DNA from: JBBQUN01 sp038212405
GTDB lineage: Bacteria > Actinomycetota > Acidimicrobiia > Acidimicrobiales > SZUA-35
Length of the DNA stretch: 8,409 bases
Assembly: GCA_038212405.1 (NCBI GenBank)
Contig: JBBQUN010000213.1
Location: forward strand, 1 to 8,409
Direction of reading: 5' to 3'
Shown: positions 5,682 to 8,409 of the stretch, piece by piece
Numbering within the stretch: the first letter of the stretch is position 1
Layout: each line of letters begins with the position of its first letter
Program-made: the position numbers and the translations under genes
The notes under the pieces: generated by a model
Database searches by the model: none
The model's input: the letters and a program-made list of their open reading frames with translations, nothing else
What the model was told of the DNA's origin: nothing

Positions 5682-6254
5682 ATGACCAAACCCAACGTCG
5701 AGTTGGATCACCAGCTTGGCCCCAACGGCGAAAGGCACCTCGTGGCACACACCTCTGTTCCCGGACTCGACCCCTCCAAGGCGACCGAAACCATCTCCTA
5801 CCTCGACGATCGACTCGTCGGACTGATCGACACCCAGCTCGTGCTCAAGCACATCCACTGGAACGTGACCGGCCCCAATTTCATCGCCGTCCACGAAATG
5901 CTCGACGAGCAGGTTGCCGCGGTGCGAGCCATGACCGACGAGGTGGCCGAACGGATCGCCATCCTCGGCGGCACTCCGAATGGAACGCCGGGCTACGTCG
6001 TTGGCAAGCGCACCTGGGATGACTATGCGCTGGGGCGAGGGTCAGTCGAGCAGCATCTCGAAGCCCTCGACGACGTCTATGTCGGCGTCATCAGCGACCA
6101 TCGTGGCGCCATTGCCGCTGCGGGCCCGATTGATCCCATCACCGAGGATCTCCTGATCGGCCAAACCGCCAAGCTCGAATTGTTCCAGTGGTTCGTCCGG
6201 TCCCACATCGAGAACTCGGTTGCCGTCGGCAGCTCAGCTGAACGCAGGATCTGA
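5682..6254 (+). CDS. dps: Dps ferritin-like DNA-protection protein
   Basis: This 190-aa Dps family protein should form a dodecameric cage that oxidises and stores iron, using peroxide as oxidant and so limiting Fenton damage to DNA. All five inter-subunit ferroxidase ligands are present: H59 (KHIHW), H71 and D75 (AVHEMLD), D86 and E90 (TDEVAE). Each sits exactly 8 residues beyond its counterpart in E. coli Dps (51, 63, 67, 78, 82). The C-terminal helix keeps the DPITEDLL and KLELFQWFVRSHIEN landmarks. The ATG at 5682 is chosen because homology starts just after it; the frame is open far upstream, but that part lies inside the transporter gene in another frame. The ribosome binding site is weak (GAAGAG, with a G-run abutting the ATG). 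The N-terminal tail has few basic residues, so DNA binding is not assured. The next gene starts 3 nt after the stop. Confidence 0.95.
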   Translation: MTKPNVELDHQLGPNGERHLVAHTSVPGLDPSKATETISYLDDRLVGLIDTQLVLKHIHWNVTGPNFIAVHEMLDEQVAAVRAMTDEVAERIAILGGTPNGTPGYVVGKRTWDDYALGRGSVEQHLEALDDVYVGVISDHRGAIAAAGPIDPITEDLLIGQTAKLELFQWFVRSHIENSVAVGSSAERRI

Positions 6255-6257
6255 GCG

Positions 6258-7346
6258 ATGAAGTTCCCGAAGCGCCAGCCGCGAACGGGCTTGTGGGACG
6301 AGCTCCGTACCGTCGTTGCCGGCGATGGGCCGTTCCTCTCGGTGTATGTCGATCTGAGCGATCGATCGAGTGCGCCACATCGGCGATTTCTTGAATCGGT
6401 CGATCGCGAGCAGGTCCCGACTCACGTCATCGACCGAGTCGAGGGCTTGATACACACAGCCGAACACGGCGACGATGGGCTCTTCGCTTGCCTGGCCTCC
6501 TCCCAAGGTCCACTCGTTGCGACGAGCTACCCCGACCCTCCCATCCACGACCTCATCGAGACGGCAGCGCTGCCTCGTCTTGCCCCCATCATCGAATCAG
6601 AACAAGGTCTGATTCATCACCTCATTGCCATCGTCGATGACGTCGGCTTGACCCTGATCGCAGCGCCTCGACACGGCCAACCAGTGCGAGAAACGATGAT
6701 CGGGAACAATCCGGATGGGGCCGCCGAGCTGATTGCTCGGGTGGCGCAGATGACCGACACGTCACTTGTCGTGATCGTCGGTTCGAGCGACATGCTCGAC
6801 GCCATCCACCCGCTGGTACTTCGAGACGGCAGGCTGTTCTGTCCGGTGCTGAGGCTCGAATCAAACGGCACATCGGGATCGCAAAGCCATGAGCTCGCAG
6901 ACGAATTGGTCAGACAGGTCGCTGATCGTTCGGCGCGCCGAGTCGTCGACGCGCTTCGGGTCTATCGGTACTTCGAAAGTCATGATGCTGGACTGGATGG
7001 CGTCGTTGCGACGGTCGAGGCACTTCGTGATGGGCGGGCATCGATGCTCCTCGTGCACGACGACCCCGATGATGAGCGCCAGGGCTGGTTCGGCTCGGTA
7101 CCAACGCAACTCGGACACGATCTCGCCGGGGTGGGGGATTCGTTCGCTGCTCCCCAAGATCAAGCGGGGCGCCAGGTCAGGCAAGGCCGGCTCGTCGACG
7201 TCGTGATTCGCTCAGCTCTTGCCCAGAACGTTCCGATCATGGTGGTCCCTGCACTTCCCGATGATCGCCTGGCTGATGGGATGGGGGTCGTCATCCACGT
7301 GGAAGGCTTCGCCGATACCGGGCTGATCGACCTGGTGGAGCGTTGA
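6258..7346 (+). CDS. Rv2629-like/baeRF2 archaeo-eukaryotic release factor-related protein
   Basis: This 362-aa protein resembles the bacterial eRF1-like family that includes M. tuberculosis Rv2629 (baeRF family 2). Three regions can be seen. The N-terminal domain (about 13-110) has AGDGPFLSVYVDLS, a SYPDPP segment and LPRLAPIIE. The central domain (about 117-200) has HLIAIVDDVGLTLI. The C-terminal L7Ae/eRF1-3-like domain (about 245-347) has ALRDGRASMLLV, then VDVVIRSALAQNVPIMVVP and LADGMGVVIHV. It is probably cytoplasmic and may act on ribosomes or peptidyl-tRNA, but the biochemical role of this subfamily is not established as far as I know. No GGQ motif is present, and the stretch after PRHGQPVRETMIG passes quickly to the next helix, so the loop that carries the catalytic Gln in hydrolytic relatives appears shortened. 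The start lies 3 nt after the dps stop with AGGA 8 nt upstream (6246-6249), indicating coupled translation. Confidence 0.8.
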   Translation: MKFPKRQPRTGLWDELRTVVAGDGPFLSVYVDLSDRSSAPHRRFLESVDREQVPTHVIDRVEGLIHTAEHGDDGLFACLASSQGPLVATSYPDPPIHDLIETAALPRLAPIIESEQGLIHHLIAIVDDVGLTLIAAPRHGQPVRETMIGNNPDGAAELIARVAQMTDTSLVVIVGSSDMLDAIHPLVLRDGRLFCPVLRLESNGTSGSQSHELADELVRQVADRSARRVVDALRVYRYFESHDAGLDGVVATVEALRDGRASMLLVHDDPDDERQGWFGSVPTQLGHDLAGVGDSFAAPQDQAGRQVRQGRLVDVVIRSALAQNVPIMVVPALPDDRLADGMGVVIHVEGFADTGLIDLVER

Positions 7347-7371
7347 TCCCGGTTTGGCTTCCCGAAGATGG

Positions 7372-7385
7372 GGGAGAATACCTCC
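7372..7385 (+). promoter_or_regulatory. Shine-Dalgarno sequence with possible masking hairpin
   Basis: A strong purine-rich ribosome binding site (GGGGGAG, 7370-7376) lies 9 nt before the oxidoreductase ATG. Its GGAG (7373-7376) can pair with CTCC (7382-7385) directly before the start codon, with a 5-nt AATAC loop. The four-pair hairpin could partly hide the site in the gap between the two genes. The ribosome binding site is well supported; the regulatory idea is inference. Confidence 0.5.
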
Positions 7386-8409
7386 ATGCTTACTGGATCG
7401 GATACCTCCTCGGGTGCACAACCAACTGAGGTCACCAATGTCGATGTCGCGATCATCGGCTTGGGCTCTGCCGGCGAGGCTCTCGCCGGCAGACTGCTCG
7501 AGGCCGGACTGTCGGTCGTCGGGTTCGAGCCAGGACTGGTAGGTGGCGAGTGTCCCTTCACCGCTTGTATGCCGAGCAAGGCCCTGCTGCATGATGCTCA
7601 CCTCTTGCGTAGCCGAGCGAATGGCGAAGTCGAAGAGCATTCTCGGCAACTGGACGCATGGCGCAAGGCGGTCGAACGACGAGACGAGGTCGCCGAGCAG
7701 CGAAACGACAGCGGTCATGCGTCGAGTCTGATCAGCGATGGCATCACCCTGGTGAGGGCAAAGGCAACGATCGTGGGCCCGGGACTGGTCATGGCCGATG
7801 GGGCAGGATGGTCGGCGGCCCACGTGGTCGTCGCCACCGGAAGCTCGCCAGTCATGCCCCCGATCCCAGGGTTGGACTCGCCCGGGATCTGGACATCTGA
7901 AGATGCGTTGACCGAAACGGAGTTGCCGAAGCGTCTCGTGATCGTCGGCGCCGGCGCCATTGGTTGCGAGCTGGGCGATGTCTATCGAAGCTATGGGTCC
8001 GAGGTGACGCTGCTCGAAGCCGGTGATCGACTCTTGCCTGACCATGACGCCGAGGCAGCGGCGCTCTACTTGGCGATGCTGCGGGCCAACGGCTTGGACG
8101 TGCGCCTGTCTGCGGAAGTCTCGCAGGTCGCCATTGCTCACTCGGCCGGCTCGAAGGAAGAGAGCAAGGAAGAAAGTAGGGAAGAAAGCACGGTGTATCT
8201 GGCCGATGGCTCGTCGATCGTCGCAGACCGAATACTCGTCGCCGCCGGTCAAGAACCTCGCCTCGCAGGCCTCGGTCTGGCATCGATCGGACTCGCCGCC
8301 GATCAGGTTCCTGTTTTCGATTCGGCGTTCACCGACCCCGATCGTCCATGGCTGCATCTGATCGGCGACGTCAACGGGCAGTCGCCGTGGACTCACGGGG
8401 CCAATCGGG
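7386..8409 (+). CDS. class I pyridine nucleotide-disulfide oxidoreductase (3' truncated)
   Basis: The first 341 residues of a flavoprotein disulfide reductase are visible; homologues run about 450-480 aa, so the NAD(P)-domain end and dimerisation domain lie past the window. The FAD-binding Rossmann motif GLGSAG is at 25-30. The redox-active pair C56/C61 sits in GGECPFTACMPSK (53-65), with the class I CxxxxC spacing of lipoamide dehydrogenase and mercuric reductase. ATGSSP is at 151-156. The second Rossmann motif GAGAIG (188-193) precedes the NAD(P) site, and a LIGDVNG FAD motif closes the visible part. The disulfide sequence fits the actinobacterial GGEC(x4)CMPSK group rather than true lipoamide dehydrogenase (GGTCLNxGC), so the partner disulfide is unknown. 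No mercury-binding N-terminal domain is present. The ATG has a GGGGGAG site 9 nt upstream. A lysine/glutamate-rich repeat interrupts the nucleotide-binding domain. It follows the baeRF2-like gene after 39 nt, probably in the same operon. Confidence 0.93.
   Translation, partial: MLTGSDTSSGAQPTEVTNVDVAIIGLGSAGEALAGRLLEAGLSVVGFEPGLVGGECPFTACMPSKALLHDAHLLRSRANGEVEEHSRQLDAWRKAVERRDEVAEQRNDSGHASSLISDGITLVRAKATIVGPGLVMADGAGWSAAHVVVATGSSPVMPPIPGLDSPGIWTSEDALTETELPKRLVIVGAGAIGCELGDVYRSYGSEVTLLEAGDRLLPDHDAEAAALYLAMLRANGLDVRLSAEVSQVAIAHSAGSKEESKEESREESTVYLADGSSIVADRILVAAGQEPRLAGLGLASIGLAADQVPVFDSAFTDPDRPWLHLIGDVNGQSPWTHGANR
8154..8189 (+). repeat. in-frame 12-bp tandem repeat inside the oxidoreductase
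   Basis: Three 12-bp units (8154-8165, 8166-8177, 8178-8189) encode KEES, KEES and REES. The 36-nt tract is almost entirely purine and uses A-rich codons (aag, gaa, agg), unlike the surrounding GC-rich coding sequence. It lies in a surface loop between two strands of the NAD(P)-binding domain, between VAIAHSAGS and TVYLADG. Confidence 0.85.

Noticed and set aside
6867..6887. GTSGSQ in the baeRF2-like protein as a Vms1-like catalytic motif
   Set aside because: By order of strands and helices it lies in the linker leading to the helices before the third domain, not in the central-domain loop where the catalytic Gln belongs.
7212..8396. Minus-strand open frame (394 aa) at the right end
   Set aside because: It lies opposite the baeRF2-like gene end and the oxidoreductase, both supported by motifs; its translation is rich in R/H/Q without recognisable domains.

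Overview
The window looks like chromosomal DNA from a high-GC actinobacterium. The GC content is clearly above 60% and third codon positions are strongly G/C. Most proteins have actinobacterial-type signatures: an Rv2629-like release-factor-related protein, a disulfide oxidoreductase of the GGEC(x4)CMPSK type, a FadE-like acyl-CoA dehydrogenase and a two-domain sulfurtransferase. Acidimicrobiia is my best guess at class level, but the sequence alone does not settle it. There are no rRNA, tRNA, CRISPR, phage or transposase genes.

Layout. (1) 2-2299, plus strand: the 3' part of a D-aminoacylase-type amidohydrolase, followed after 12 nt by a two-domain sulfurtransferase, probably one operon. (2) 2303-4479, minus strand: an acyl-CoA dehydrogenase is followed downstream by a small orphan protein (117 aa) and then a DUF6869-like small protein (135 aa). 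This set converges with the sulfurtransferase, with only 3 nt between stop codons. (3) 4480-4692: a divergent intergenic region holding a roughly 122-bp imperfect palindrome with a concentric inner hairpin, a good sigma-70-type promoter for the acyl-CoA dehydrogenase, and three perfect 16-bp tandem repeats. (4) 4693-5601, plus strand: an AEC-family membrane transporter. (5) 5682-8409, plus strand: a Dps ferritin-like protein, an Rv2629/baeRF2-like protein 3 nt after it, and 39 nt further on a class I pyridine nucleotide-disulfide oxidoreductase that runs off the window.

How the genes may work together. The right-hand set (iron sequestration and DNA protection, a translation-associated factor and a flavin disulfide reductase) looks like a stress or dormancy operon. 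The left-hand genes are ordinary catabolic and sulfur metabolism. No defence system or classical mobile element is visible.

The most unusual material is non-coding. Three separate intergenic gaps each carry a tandem repeat of exactly 16 bp. Two of these arrays share an 8-bp core, and two begin on a stop codon. The divergent promoter region also carries a symmetric, MITE-like palindrome whose left arm overlaps the acyl-CoA dehydrogenase promoter.
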